DNA of 55,584 nucleotides, taken from contig JAIENA010000181.1 in assembly GCA_019751755.1 (NCBI GenBank), forward strand, positions 1-55,584, read 5' to 3'. The DNA comes from Burkholderiaceae bacterium. GTDB lineage: Bacteria > Pseudomonadota > Gammaproteobacteria > Burkholderiales > Burkholderiaceae_D. The notes below the pieces were generated by a model. That model was given only the letters and a program-made list of their open reading frames with translations, had not been told where the DNA came from and searched no databases. Positions 1 through 8,222 of the stretch are shown here, in pieces. A program made the translations under genes and the position numbers. The first letter of the stretch is position 1. Every line of letters starts with the position of its first letter.

Positions 1-32
1 GAAAGTAGGTTATCGTCAGGCTAGTTATATAG

Positions 33-69
33 AAAAACCCCGCTGAGTTAGCTCTTGGCGGGGTTTTTT
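33..69. terminator. Bidirectional Rho-independent terminator
   Basis: A six-base-pair GC stem (CCCCGC at 38-43 with GCGGGG at 58-63) is flanked by A5 on the left and T6 on the right, so it can end transcription on both strands. It lies 68 bases beyond the stop of the minus-strand pagL-like gene and would also close a plus-strand unit that begins outside the window. Confidence 0.85.
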
Positions 70-136
70 GCGTTTATCGGGGCGAAAAAAAACCGGCCAC
101 GTCATGCGTCGCCGGAATGTTGTGTATACGCTGATA

Positions 137-679
137 TTAGAAGCGGTACGACACTCTCACCATGCCGTAATCCACGCCGCTATTGGGCTTTTTGATACCT
201 GCATTAGAAAAGTGCTGCAACTTGAGCGTCACTTCCCAATGCGGATTGAACACGTAGCCGACGCCGAGATGGTCACCGAACTGGAATGAGGTCGATAGCC
301 GGTCGTCATTGTTGTCGTATTTTTTGGACAGCAGGTGCGCGCCGATGCCCGCTTCGGCATAAAAACCCAGACCGTCGTCACGCTGGAATCGGAATACCGG
401 CGTCAGGCCGACGTCCACCAGGTTCTGGTGCGCACCCGGGATATTATGTGCCTGTACGCCGCGCCACGCGCCAACGCTGGCATCCCAGTAGGCGCTGACG
501 TGGGCCCCGTTGGACTGGAACCAGCGCGTGTTCCAGCCGGAAGTGAGGCCCGCGCGCACCATGCGGATTTTTGATCCGCTACCCAATTCCGTATAAACCG
601 TATTGATCTCAGGTGCCGCCTGGGCCGATTGCATGGCCAGCATGGCGCTGGCAATCGCGATAAATTTCAATGTGTGCAT
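137..679 (-). CDS. pagL: Acyloxyacyl hydrolase / lipid A 3-O-deacylase, PagL family
   Basis: Outer-membrane beta-barrel hydrolase of 180 residues that in known members removes the 3-position acyl chain from lipid A. The chosen ATG at 679 has an AAAGAG ribosome site and opens a clear signal peptide (MHTLKF, hydrophobic core, SAQA-A cleavage near residue 21); the longer reading frame upstream has no such signal. The PagL signature His-Phe-Ser-Asn is at residues 156-159 (His156 and Ser158 catalytic by family knowledge), followed by a KPN segment. Twelve residues after the Ser, where pseudomonad PagL has Glu, there is Asp170. The protein ends in an aromatic residue (VSYRF), as barrel proteins do. 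It is transcribed alone, divergent from the dehydrogenase at 807 and closed by the terminator at 33-69. Family is secure; activity with Asp is inferred. Confidence 0.85.
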   Translation of the reverse strand: MHTLKFIAIASAMLAMQSAQAAPEINTVYTELGSGSKIRMVRAGLTSGWNTRWFQSNGAHVSAYWDASVGAWRGVQAHNIPGAHQNLVDVGLTPVFRFQRDDGLGFYAEAGIGAHLLSKKYDNNDDRLSTSFQFGDHLGVGYVFNPHWEVTLKLQHFSNAGIKKPNSGVDYGMVRVSYRF

Positions 680-806
680 AGGCTCTTTCTTAGTCGATGC
701 CATATCTCGAGTTATATAGCATTCCCTTATTGTAGCGACATTCACAAAAGCGATGCTGGGGCGCTAAGATGCTAAGCAATTGAATTTAATCCTGCTTGGA
801 GATCTC

Positions 807-1697
807 ATGCAAATCACTTTCCTCGGCATCGGTTTGATGGGGGCGCCCATGGTGCGCCGCCTGCTCAACGCCGGTTACGCCGTCACGGTCTGGAACCGCA
901 CGGCCAGCAAAGCCGAACCGCTGGCTGAATTCGGCGCCATGCCCGTGGCGGACCTGGGCGACGCCGTCTCGTCGGCCGATATCGTGATTTCCATGCTGGA
1001 GGCGGGGCCGGTGGTCGGCCTCGTTATCGATGCGGCCTTGCCGTCGCTGCGGGCCAATGCGTTGTGGATCGACATGAGTTCCACGCGCCAGTCGGAAGCG
1101 CAAGCGTTCCACCGCAGCCTGGGCGCGGCGGGGTGCCGCTTTATCGATGCGCCCGTGTCGGGCGGTGTCGGTGGCGCGCAGGCGGGCACGCTGGCCATCA
1201 TGGCCGGCGGCAGCGAAGACGATTATGCGCAGGCGCAGCCGGTGTTTGCCGCCATGGGCCGCGCCACGCGCGTGGGGCCGCCCGGTGCCGGCCAGGTATC
1301 GAAATTGTGCAACCAGCTGATTGTCGGCGGCACCATCAATATCGTGGCCGAAGCGCTGTTGCTGGCGCAGGCGGCGGGCGCCGACCCGGCTGCCGTGCGC
1401 GACGCGATCCGTGGCGGCTTTGCGGAAAGCCGGGTGCTGGAGGTCCATGGCCAGCGCATGCTGGAGCGTAATTTCATGCCGGGCGGACAGGTCAAGACGC
1501 AGTTGAAGGACCAGTACAACATCCTGGCCGCGGCGGCCGATGCGGGGGTGGAGTTGCCGGTGACGGACCTGGTGACGCAGCGCTATGAGTCGATCGAGAA
1601 CGTGTACCCGCATGCGGACCATGCGGCGGCGCTGTTGGCGCTGGAACAGTTGAACACGGGCCACCGCGTGGGTAGTGGCCCGGATCAGTTGCCGTAA
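807..1697 (+). CDS. NAD(P)-dependent beta-hydroxyacid dehydrogenase (HIBADH/GarR-like)
   Basis: Cytosolic oxidoreductase of 296 residues in the 3-hydroxyisobutyrate dehydrogenase / tartronate semialdehyde reductase family. The start at 807 has GGAG five bases upstream and begins directly at the Rossmann strand; the frame stays open for nine codons upstream but lacks that support. Visible motifs are the dinucleotide loop GIGLMG at 7-12, the substrate loop DAPVSGG at 114-120 and the catalytic Lys166 in GQVSKLCNQ. Arg31 after the second strand (WNRT) favours NADP, an inference. It is a single gene; its stop codon adjoins that of the convergent M20 gene. The exact substrate cannot be read from sequence. 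Confidence 0.9.
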   Translation: MQITFLGIGLMGAPMVRRLLNAGYAVTVWNRTASKAEPLAEFGAMPVADLGDAVSSADIVISMLEAGPVVGLVIDAALPSLRANALWIDMSSTRQSEAQAFHRSLGAAGCRFIDAPVSGGVGGAQAGTLAIMAGGSEDDYAQAQPVFAAMGRATRVGPPGAGQVSKLCNQLIVGGTINIVAEALLLAQAAGADPAAVRDAIRGGFAESRVLEVHGQRMLERNFMPGGQVKTQLKDQYNILAAAADAGVELPVTDLVTQRYESIENVYPHADHAAALLALEQLNTGHRVGSGPDQLP

Positions 1698-1709
1698 TTA
1701 CGGCTTTTT
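1691..1709 (+). terminator. Terminator-like hairpin containing both convergent stop codons
   Basis: GCCGTAATTACGGC is a perfect 14-base palindrome (5-bp stem, AATT loop) followed by TTTTT. The TAA of the plus-strand dehydrogenase (1695-1697) and the TAA of the minus-strand M20 gene (1700-1698) lie back to back at its centre. The T run makes it a terminator for the plus strand; those T residues encode the C-terminal Lys-Lys of the opposite gene. The stem is short, so strength is uncertain. Confidence 0.6.
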
Positions 1710-2894
1710 CGGCAGCGACGCTTCCACCAGCTTGACCCAGAAACTGGCCCCGATCGGCAGCAACTGGTCATTGAAGTCATAGCTGCCGTTATGCAGCACG
1801 CACGGCCCCAGCCCATGGCCGCCGTCGCGGTGCTCGCCGTCGCCATTGCCGATGAAAATATAGCAGCCCGGCTTTTCTTGCAGGAAGAAGGCGAAATCTT
1901 CCGCCCCCATGGTCGGCTCGACCTTGTCGTTGACACGGTCTTCGCCCACCACCGATTTCATGACCTCCACCGCGAAGCGGGTTTCCCTGGCGTGGTTGAT
2001 CAGCGGCGGGTAATTGCGGCGGAACGTGAAATCGACCTCCGCGCCAAAGCCGGCGGCGATGCCTTCAGCCAGCGCGCGCATGCGGCTTTCAATCATGTCC
2101 AGCACTGGCGTGGTGAAGGTCCGCACCGTGCCGACCAGCTTGGCATCGTCGGGAATCACATTGGTGGCGCTGCCGGCGTGAATTTGCGTGATCGACAATA
2201 CCGCCGTATCCAGCGGGCTCTTGTTGCGGGTGATGATGGTTTGCCATGCTTGCGCGATTTGCACGGCAATCATGACCGGATCAATGCCGTTGTGGGGCTG
2301 CGCCGCATGGGCGCCCTTACCGCGCACCGTCACGTGGAATTCATTGCTGGAGGCCATCATTGGGCCTTCCGTCACGCTCAGCGTGCCGGTGGCTTCGCCC
2401 GGCCAGTTGTGCATGCCGTAAATCGCCTCCATCGGGCAGCGTTCAAACAAGCCATCGCTGATCATGGCACGCGCGCCGGCACCGCCTTCTTCGGCCGGCT
2501 GGAACACCAGGTACACGGTGCCGTCAAAATCGCGGTGCCGCGACAAATAATGCGCGGCGCCCAGCAGCATGGCGGTATGGCCGTCGTGGCCGCAGGCGTG
2601 CATCTTGCCCGGATGGCGCGACGCATGCGGGAAGGTATTGATTTCCTGCATGGGCAGCGCATCCATGTCGGCGCGCAGGCCGATCGCGCGGCTCGATGTG
2701 CCGCTCTTGATGATGCCGACCACGCCGGTGGTGCCCATGCCGCGGATGACGGGAATACCCCATTCCGACAGCTTGTCCGCCACCACGTCGGAGGTGCGCT
2801 GCTCTTCGTAGCAAAGTTCAGGATGCGCGTGGATATCGCGCCGGATTTGTTGCAGTTCGGATTGGAATGCAATGATAGGTTCTACGAGTTTCAT
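1698..2894 (-). CDS. M20 family amidohydrolase (hippurate hydrolase / N-acyl amino acid deacylase type)
   Basis: Cytosolic metal-dependent amidohydrolase of 398 residues, the usual length for the M20D (HipO/AbgA) group, which splits N-acyl or N-aroyl amino acids and similar amides. Seen in sequence: GLRADMDALPM at 72-82, the metal-binding HACGHDGHT at 99-107 (Cys101, His103), the PAEEGG metal/catalytic glutamates at 135-136, and GMHNWPG further on. Start ATG at 2894 begins with a typical MKLVEPI helix. Monocistronic, divergent from the molybdoenzyme at 3023 and convergent with the dehydrogenase at 807. Substrate is not determinable from context. Confidence 0.9.
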   Translation of the reverse strand: MKLVEPIIAFQSELQQIRRDIHAHPELCYEEQRTSDVVADKLSEWGIPVIRGMGTTGVVGIIKSGTSSRAIGLRADMDALPMQEINTFPHASRHPGKMHACGHDGHTAMLLGAAHYLSRHRDFDGTVYLVFQPAEEGGAGARAMISDGLFERCPMEAIYGMHNWPGEATGTLSVTEGPMMASSNEFHVTVRGKGAHAAQPHNGIDPVMIAVQIAQAWQTIITRNKSPLDTAVLSITQIHAGSATNVIPDDAKLVGTVRTFTTPVLDMIESRMRALAEGIAAGFGAEVDFTFRRNYPPLINHARETRFAVEVMKSVVGEDRVNDKVEPTMGAEDFAFFLQEKPGCYIFIGNGDGEHRDGGHGLGPCVLHNGSYDFNDQLLPIGASFWVKLVEASLPKKP

Positions 2895-3022
2895 ACTCTG
2901 GTCTCCACCAAGCCAGTTGCTATCGTTGCATTGTAGCCTTGCCGGGCGCGGAAGGGCAGCCTGAGAGCGTGCTGAAAATGGTTTACGATGGCGGTTTCAT
3001 CGATGTATTTCCAGGGAATTCC

Positions 3023-5101
3023 ATGACCACCACCCATGTTCGTGCGGCCTGCCCGCACGATTGTCCCGATACCTGCGCGCTGATCGTTACCGTCGAAAAC
3101 GGTGTCGCAACCGAAGTGAAAGGCGATCCCGATCACCCCACCACCGCTGGTGTGCTGTGCACCAAGGTGGCCCGCTATGCGGAACGCACGTATCACCCGG
3201 ACCGCCTGCTGTACCCCTTGCGCCGTATCGGCAAAAAAGGCGAGGGCAAGTTCGAGCGCATCAGCTGGGACGAGGCGCTCGATACCATCGCCGCCAAACT
3301 GACGCCGATCGCCGCGCGCGCGCCGGAAGCCATCCTGCCGTACAGCTATGCCGGCACCATGGGCCTGGTGCAGGGCGAATCCATGGCGCAGCGCTTTTTC
3401 CACCAACTGGGCGCCTCGCTGCTGGACCGCACCATTTGCGCGATGGCCGGCGCCACCGGTTACCGCTACACGGTCGGCGCGTCGATCGGCACCGACATGG
3501 AGCAATTCCAGGACGCCAAGCTGATCATCATCTGGGGCGGCAATCCGATCGCCTCGAACCTGCATTTCTGGACCCGCGCGCAAGCGGCAAAACGCCATGG
3601 CGCCAAGCTGATCGCGATCGACCCCTATCGCTCGCTGACGGCCGAGAAATGCCACCAGCACATTGCGCTGCTGCCCGGTACCGACGCGGCGCTGGCGCTG
3701 GGCCTGATGCATGTGCTGATCGCGGAAGATTTACTGGACCACGAATACATTGCCGACCACACCATCGGCTACGCGGAACTGAAGCAGCGCGTGGCCGAAT
3801 GGACACCGCAACGCACGGCGGCAACGTGCGGCATCACAGACGAGGAAGTGGTGCAGCTGGCGCGCCTGTATGGCGGCATGGCCAAGGCCGGGGAACCGGT
3901 CGCCATCCGCATGAATTATGGCGTGCAGCGCGTCAAAGGCGGCGGCATGGCGGTCCGCAATATCGCGTGCCTGCCGGCGCTGGTGGGCGCGTGGCGCCAT
4001 CCGGCCGGCGGCGTGCAATTGTCGTCGTCCGGCTCGTTCCCGACCAACAAACAAAGCCTGCAGCGTCCGGACCTGCTGGCCGGCCGCACGCCGCGCACCA
4101 TCAATATGTCCACCATCGGCGACGACTTGCTGAAACCGTCGTCGCCGGAATTCGGCCCCCAGGTGGAAGCGGTGATCGTCTACAACAGCAACCCGGTCGC
4201 TGTGGCGCCCGAGTCGGCCAAGGTGGCGCAGGGCTTTGCCCGCGAAGATTTATTCACCGTGGTGCTGGAACACTTCCAGACCGATACCGCCGATTACGCG
4301 GACATCGTGCTGCCCGCCACCACGCAGCTGGAACACGTCGATACCCACACCTCGTACGGCCACTTGTACATGATGGCCAATAACGCGGCCATCGCACCGA
4401 TGGGCGAAGCCAAAGCCAATACGGAAATCTTCCGCCTGCTGGCCGCGCGCATGGGCATGGATGATCCATGTTTCAGCGAGTCGGACGATGCACTGGCGGC
4501 GCAGGCGTTCAATACGCAAGACGTGCGCGCCATCCACTTTGACTGGGAATCGCTGAAGCGCAGCGGCTGGCAAAAGCTGAACATGCCGACCGCGCCGTTT
4601 GCCAACGGCGGCTTCCTGACGCCCTCGGGCAAGTGCGAGTTTTATTCCGCCGCGATGCAGGCCGATGGCCTCGATCCGCTGCCGACCTATATCGCACCTT
4701 ACGAATCAGTGGCCAGCAATCCGGAACTGGCAAAACGCTATCCGCTGGCCATGATTTCACCACCGGCGCGCAACTTCCTCAATTCCACCTTTGTCAATGT
4801 GACCAGCCTGCGCGCGACCGAGGGCGAGCCGCATCTGGACATGCATCCGACAGACGCCGCCGCGCGCGGTATCGGCCCCGGTGACATGGTGCGAATCTAC
4901 AACGATCGGGGCAGTTTCACGTGCAAGGCACGGGTGACCGACAAAGCCCGTACCGGCCTCGTGGTGGGGCTGTCGATCTGGTGGAAGAAGCTGGCCGGGG
5001 ATGGCAAGAACGCCAATGAAGTCACCAGTCAGCGCCTCACGGATATGGGCCGTGCGCCGACTTTTTACGATACACTGGTTCAGGTGGAAAAATGCACCTG
5101 A
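3023..5101 (+). CDS. Molybdopterin-dependent oxidoreductase (bis-MGD, [4Fe-4S])
   Basis: Soluble oxidoreductase of 692 residues in the DMSO reductase superfamily. The start at 3023 is preceded by AGGGA; an in-frame extension to 2939 has no ribosome site and precedes the cluster-binding start that is standard for the family. Cys10, Cys14, Cys18 and Cys46 form the N-terminal [4Fe-4S] site, with a Cys-x3-Cys-x3-Cys spacing. The central region shows pterin-binding blocks (WGGNPIASN, YNSNPVAVAPE), and a C-terminal molydopterin dinucleotide-binding domain ends the protein (MISPPARNFLNST, VRIYNDRG). There is no Tat signal, no electron-transfer subunit and no chaperone gene beside it, so partner and substrate are unknown. 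It resembles the uncharacterised YoaE-type cytosolic group. A lipoprotein peptidase gene follows after 9 bases. Confidence 0.88.
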   Translation: MTTTHVRAACPHDCPDTCALIVTVENGVATEVKGDPDHPTTAGVLCTKVARYAERTYHPDRLLYPLRRIGKKGEGKFERISWDEALDTIAAKLTPIAARAPEAILPYSYAGTMGLVQGESMAQRFFHQLGASLLDRTICAMAGATGYRYTVGASIGTDMEQFQDAKLIIIWGGNPIASNLHFWTRAQAAKRHGAKLIAIDPYRSLTAEKCHQHIALLPGTDAALALGLMHVLIAEDLLDHEYIADHTIGYAELKQRVAEWTPQRTAATCGITDEEVVQLARLYGGMAKAGEPVAIRMNYGVQRVKGGGMAVRNIACLPALVGAWRHPAGGVQLSSSGSFPTNKQSLQRPDLLAGRTPRTINMSTIGDDLLKPSSPEFGPQVEAVIVYNSNPVAVAPESAKVAQGFAREDLFTVVLEHFQTDTADYADIVLPATTQLEHVDTHTSYGHLYMMANNAAIAPMGEAKANTEIFRLLAARMGMDDPCFSESDDALAAQAFNTQDVRAIHFDWESLKRSGWQKLNMPTAPFANGGFLTPSGKCEFYSAAMQADGLDPLPTYIAPYESVASNPELAKRYPLAMISPPARNFLNSTFVNVTSLRATEGEPHLDMHPTDAAARGIGPGDMVRIYNDRGSFTCKARVTDKARTGLVVGLSIWWKKLAGDGKNANEVTSQRLTDMGRAPTFYDTLVQVEKCT

Positions 5102-5110
5102 AGGTGAAAC

Positions 5111-6250
5111 ATGCACGCAATTGCCCGTCAATTAAGGCGTGCCAGATTCTGGCTGGCGGCGGCTGCGTGCGCACTGATGCTGGTGGGGTGTGCACAGTTT
5201 AAGTATTACTTTCAGGCGGCCCAGGGCCAGTATGCGCTCTGGTCCGACGCCCGGCCAATTGAAGACTGGCTGGGCGACCCCAGCACCGATCCCAAACTCA
5301 AGGCACGCCTGGAAAAGGCGTTGCTGATCCGCCGTTTCGCCGTCAAGGAATTGAACTTGCCGGACAATGCCAGCTACAAGAATTACGCGGCGCTGAAACG
5401 CCCGTATGTGCTGTGGAACGTGGTGGCCACGCCGGAACTGTCGTTGCGCCCGATCCAGTGGTGCTTCCCGATCGCCGGTTGTGTCAGCTACCGGGGTTAT
5501 TACAGCAAGGACGACGCGGAAGGCTACGCCGACCAGTTGCGCGCGGAAGGCAATGACGTGCAGCTCGGTGGTGTGCCGGCCTATTCCACGCTGGGCTGGT
5601 TCAGCGATCCGCTGCTGTCCTCGTTCATCAATTACTCCGACGTGGAGCTGGCGCGCATGGTGTTCCATGAACTGGCGCACCAGGTGGTGTATGCCGAGGG
5701 CGATTCCCGTTTCAATGAAGCGTTTGCGTCGGCCGTGGAAGAAGCGGGCGTGCACAAATGGCTGGAAATGTACGGCAACGACGCCATGCGCGAAGGCTAC
5801 CTGCGCTATACCGCGCGACGCCAGGACTTCCTGGAATTGCTGGTCAAGCACCGCCAGTTGTTGGCCGACAATTACGCGCGCAAAGTCAGCGACAAGAAAA
5901 AACGCGAAGAAAAGGCGCGCATCTTTGCATCGCTGAAGGCGCAATACCAGGCCTTGCGCAATGGCGCCTGGGGCGGCTATGCCGGTTACGACCGGTATTT
6001 TTCCGAACACTTAAACAATGCCCACCTTGCCTCTGTTGCAACCTATAATGATTTCTTGCCCGGGTTCCGGGCCCTATTGGCGCAGGAAAAAACCTTTCCG
6101 CGCTTCTATGTTGCGGTGCAGCGCATGAAAAACCTGAGCCAGGCCGAGCGCCAAGCTCAACTGTTACAACTGGCCCAGCCTCAACCGCCAGCGGCCGCCG
6201 ACGTCAACAATGCGGTGGCTACACAATCGATAGCTTTGCCTGTGCAGTAA
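5111..6250 (+). CDS. Putative aminopeptidase lipoprotein (PF10023 / DUF2265 type)
   Basis: Predicted zinc peptidase of 379 residues anchored in the membrane as a lipoprotein. The N-terminus has basic residues, a hydrophobic core and a lipobox LVGC with Cys27 as the lipidated residue. The catalytic motif HELAH is at 186-190, followed by NEAFASAVEE near 202-211, which would give the third metal ligand. This matches the putative aminopeptidase family found downstream of unrelated genes in many betaproteobacteria; activity is not experimentally fixed as far as I know. A basic, coiled-coil-like stretch (KVSDKKKREEKARI) and a Gln/Pro/Ala-rich tail close the protein. It starts 9 bases after the molybdoenzyme and is probably cotranscribed with it. 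Confidence 0.8.
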   Translation: MHAIARQLRRARFWLAAAACALMLVGCAQFKYYFQAAQGQYALWSDARPIEDWLGDPSTDPKLKARLEKALLIRRFAVKELNLPDNASYKNYAALKRPYVLWNVVATPELSLRPIQWCFPIAGCVSYRGYYSKDDAEGYADQLRAEGNDVQLGGVPAYSTLGWFSDPLLSSFINYSDVELARMVFHELAHQVVYAEGDSRFNEAFASAVEEAGVHKWLEMYGNDAMREGYLRYTARRQDFLELLVKHRQLLADNYARKVSDKKKREEKARIFASLKAQYQALRNGAWGGYAGYDRYFSEHLNNAHLASVATYNDFLPGFRALLAQEKTFPRFYVAVQRMKNLSQAERQAQLLQLAQPQPPAAADVNNAVATQSIALPVQ

Positions 6251-6355
6251 ATGTGCAGTCGATGGGCCGTATGCCTTGCTGCATAGCAGCAAGAATCACA
6301 TTGCGGCAAGCGTTGGTTTTCCCGTAGAGGAGGCGTTCAAAAAATACAAAACTGC

Positions 6356-6411
6356 TTGCATACCGGGCGGCAGCCCGATAGCATCATCATAGTATTTGTG
6401 TACGAGCGTAC
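6356..6411 (+). promoter_or_regulatory. Candidate fadD promoter with overlapping operator-like dyad
   Basis: TTGCAT (6356-6361) and TAGCAT (6379-6384) are spaced by 17 bases, a plausible sigma-70 promoter. Just after the expected start point, GTACGAGCGTAC (6400-6411) is a perfect inverted repeat with a 2-base centre. This is where a repressor of fatty acid degradation would bind, but the regulator is not identified. The rest of the 244-base gap 6251-6494 shows nothing else. Confidence 0.4.
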
Positions 6412-6494
6412 TATTTTTTGCTTGAAACAGCTTGCAACGCCGGCACTGTGCGCCGCGCGCCATATAAAAAAACCACTGAGAGACGAGGCACAGG

Positions 6495-8186
6495 ATGGAC
6501 AAAATTTGGCTGAAGTCATATCCCCCCGGCGTTCCCGCGGAGATCGATCCTGACCAATACCGGTCGCTGGTACACCTGCTGGAAGAATCATTCCAGAAAT
6601 ACGCTAATCGCAACGCTTACGTGTGCATGGACAAGTTCATGACATACGCCGAGCTGGACAAGTTGTCGCGCCAACTGGGCGCGTGGCTGCAAAGCCGGGG
6701 CCTGAAAAAAGGCGCGCGCGTGGCGGTCATGATGCCCAATGTGCTGCAATACCCGGTGTCGATCGCCGCCATCCTGCGCGCCGGCTACACCGTCGTTAAC
6801 GTCAATCCGCTGTACACCCCGCGCGAGCTCGAACACCAGCTCAACGACTCCGGCGCGGAAGCCATCATCATCCTGGAAAACTTCGCCACCACCCTGGAGC
6901 AGGTCTTGCCTCGCACCAAGGTCAAGCACATCGTCGTGGCCAACATGGGCGAGATGCTGGGCGGCCTGAAAGGCGCCATCGTCAATTTCGTGGTGCGCAA
7001 CGTGAAGAAACTGGTGCCGGCTTTTTCGCTGCCGAACGCGCTGCGCTTCAAGTCCGTGCTGGGGCAGGGCGCCGGCATGAAGCTGACCCCGGTCGAGCTG
7101 AAATCATCCGATGTCGCTTTCCTGCAATACACGGGCGGTACCACCGGCGTCTCCAAGGGCGCCACCTTGACGCACCGCAATATCGTCGCGAACCTGCTGC
7201 AAATCGATGCGTGGGCGGCGCCCGCTTTGGCAAAAGCACCGCAGGTGGACCCGCTGACCATCATCTGCGCCTTGCCGCTGTACCACATCTTCGCGCTGAC
7301 CGCCTGCGCCATGTGGGGCACCCATGCGGGCGCCTTGAACGTGCTGGTGCCGAATCCGCGCGATATCGGCGGCTTTATCAAGGAACTGCGCAAGTACAAG
7401 TTCAACATGTTCCCGGCCGTCAATACGCTGTACAACGCGCTGGTCAACCACCCCGAGTTTGCCAGCGTGGACTTCTCCGGCCTGAAGATTTGCAATGGCG
7501 GCGGCATGGCCGTGCAGCAGGCGGTCAACGACAAATGGCTGAAGGCCACCGGCGTGCCGATCCTCGAAGCGTATGGCTTGTCTGAAACGTCGCCACTGGC
7601 GACCGGCAACCGTGGCGACGGCCGTGAATTTACCGGCACCATCGGCTTGCCGGTCTGCTCCACTGAAATTGCCATCCTGGATGACGATGGCAACGAAGTG
7701 CCGCTGGGCCAGCCGGGCGAAATCGCGATCCGCGGCCCGCAAGTGATGGCGGGCTACTGGAACCGTCCCGACGAAACCGCCAAAGTCATGACGCCGGACG
7801 GTTACTTCAAGTCGGGCGACGTGGGCATCATGGATGCCAACGGTTACGTGAAAATCGTCGACCGCAAGAAAGACATGGTGCTGGTCTCGGGCTTCAATGT
7901 CTATCCGAACGAAGTGGAAGGCGTGGTGGCGTCGCATCCGGGCGTGCTGGAATGCGCGTGCATCGGCGTGCCGGACGAACACTCGGGTGAAGCGGTCAAG
8001 GTGTTCGTGGTGCGCAAGGATCCGAACCTGACGACCGAAACCCTGATGGCGTTCTGCAAGGACAACCTGACCGGCTACAAAAAACCGAAGTACATTGAAT
8101 TCCGCGATGAATTGCCGAAAACGAACGTCGGCAAGATTCTGCGCCGCGCCTTGCGTGACGAGGGCGATAATAAAAAAGCGGCGTGA
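6495..8186 (+). CDS. fadD: Long-chain fatty acid--CoA ligase (first of a tandem pair)
   Basis: Acyl-adenylate-forming enzyme of 563 residues that activates long-chain fatty acids to acyl-CoA with ATP, feeding beta-oxidation; acts at the inner face of the cytoplasmic membrane. The AMP-binding P-loop YTGGTTGVSKGA is near residue 210, the adenylate loop YGLSETSP near 359, and the C-terminal domain holds GYFKSGDVG, VDRKKDM and the catalytic Lys region TNVGKILRR. Length equals that of E. coli FadD (about 560). An AGG-rich leader ends directly at the ATG. A very similar gene follows after 36 bases, so the two form an operon ended by the hairpin at 9924-9960. Chain-length preference cannot be judged. 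Confidence 0.93.
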   Translation: MDKIWLKSYPPGVPAEIDPDQYRSLVHLLEESFQKYANRNAYVCMDKFMTYAELDKLSRQLGAWLQSRGLKKGARVAVMMPNVLQYPVSIAAILRAGYTVVNVNPLYTPRELEHQLNDSGAEAIIILENFATTLEQVLPRTKVKHIVVANMGEMLGGLKGAIVNFVVRNVKKLVPAFSLPNALRFKSVLGQGAGMKLTPVELKSSDVAFLQYTGGTTGVSKGATLTHRNIVANLLQIDAWAAPALAKAPQVDPLTIICALPLYHIFALTACAMWGTHAGALNVLVPNPRDIGGFIKELRKYKFNMFPAVNTLYNALVNHPEFASVDFSGLKICNGGGMAVQQAVNDKWLKATGVPILEAYGLSETSPLATGNRGDGREFTGTIGLPVCSTEIAILDDDGNEVPLGQPGEIAIRGPQVMAGYWNRPDETAKVMTPDGYFKSGDVGIMDANGYVKIVDRKKDMVLVSGFNVYPNEVEGVVASHPGVLECACIGVPDEHSGEAVKVFVVRKDPNLTTETLMAFCKDNLTGYKKPKYIEFRDELPKTNVGKILRRALRDEGDNKKAA

Positions 8187-8222
8187 CCGCACATGATTGA
8201 CACATCCAACACGAGGCTATAG

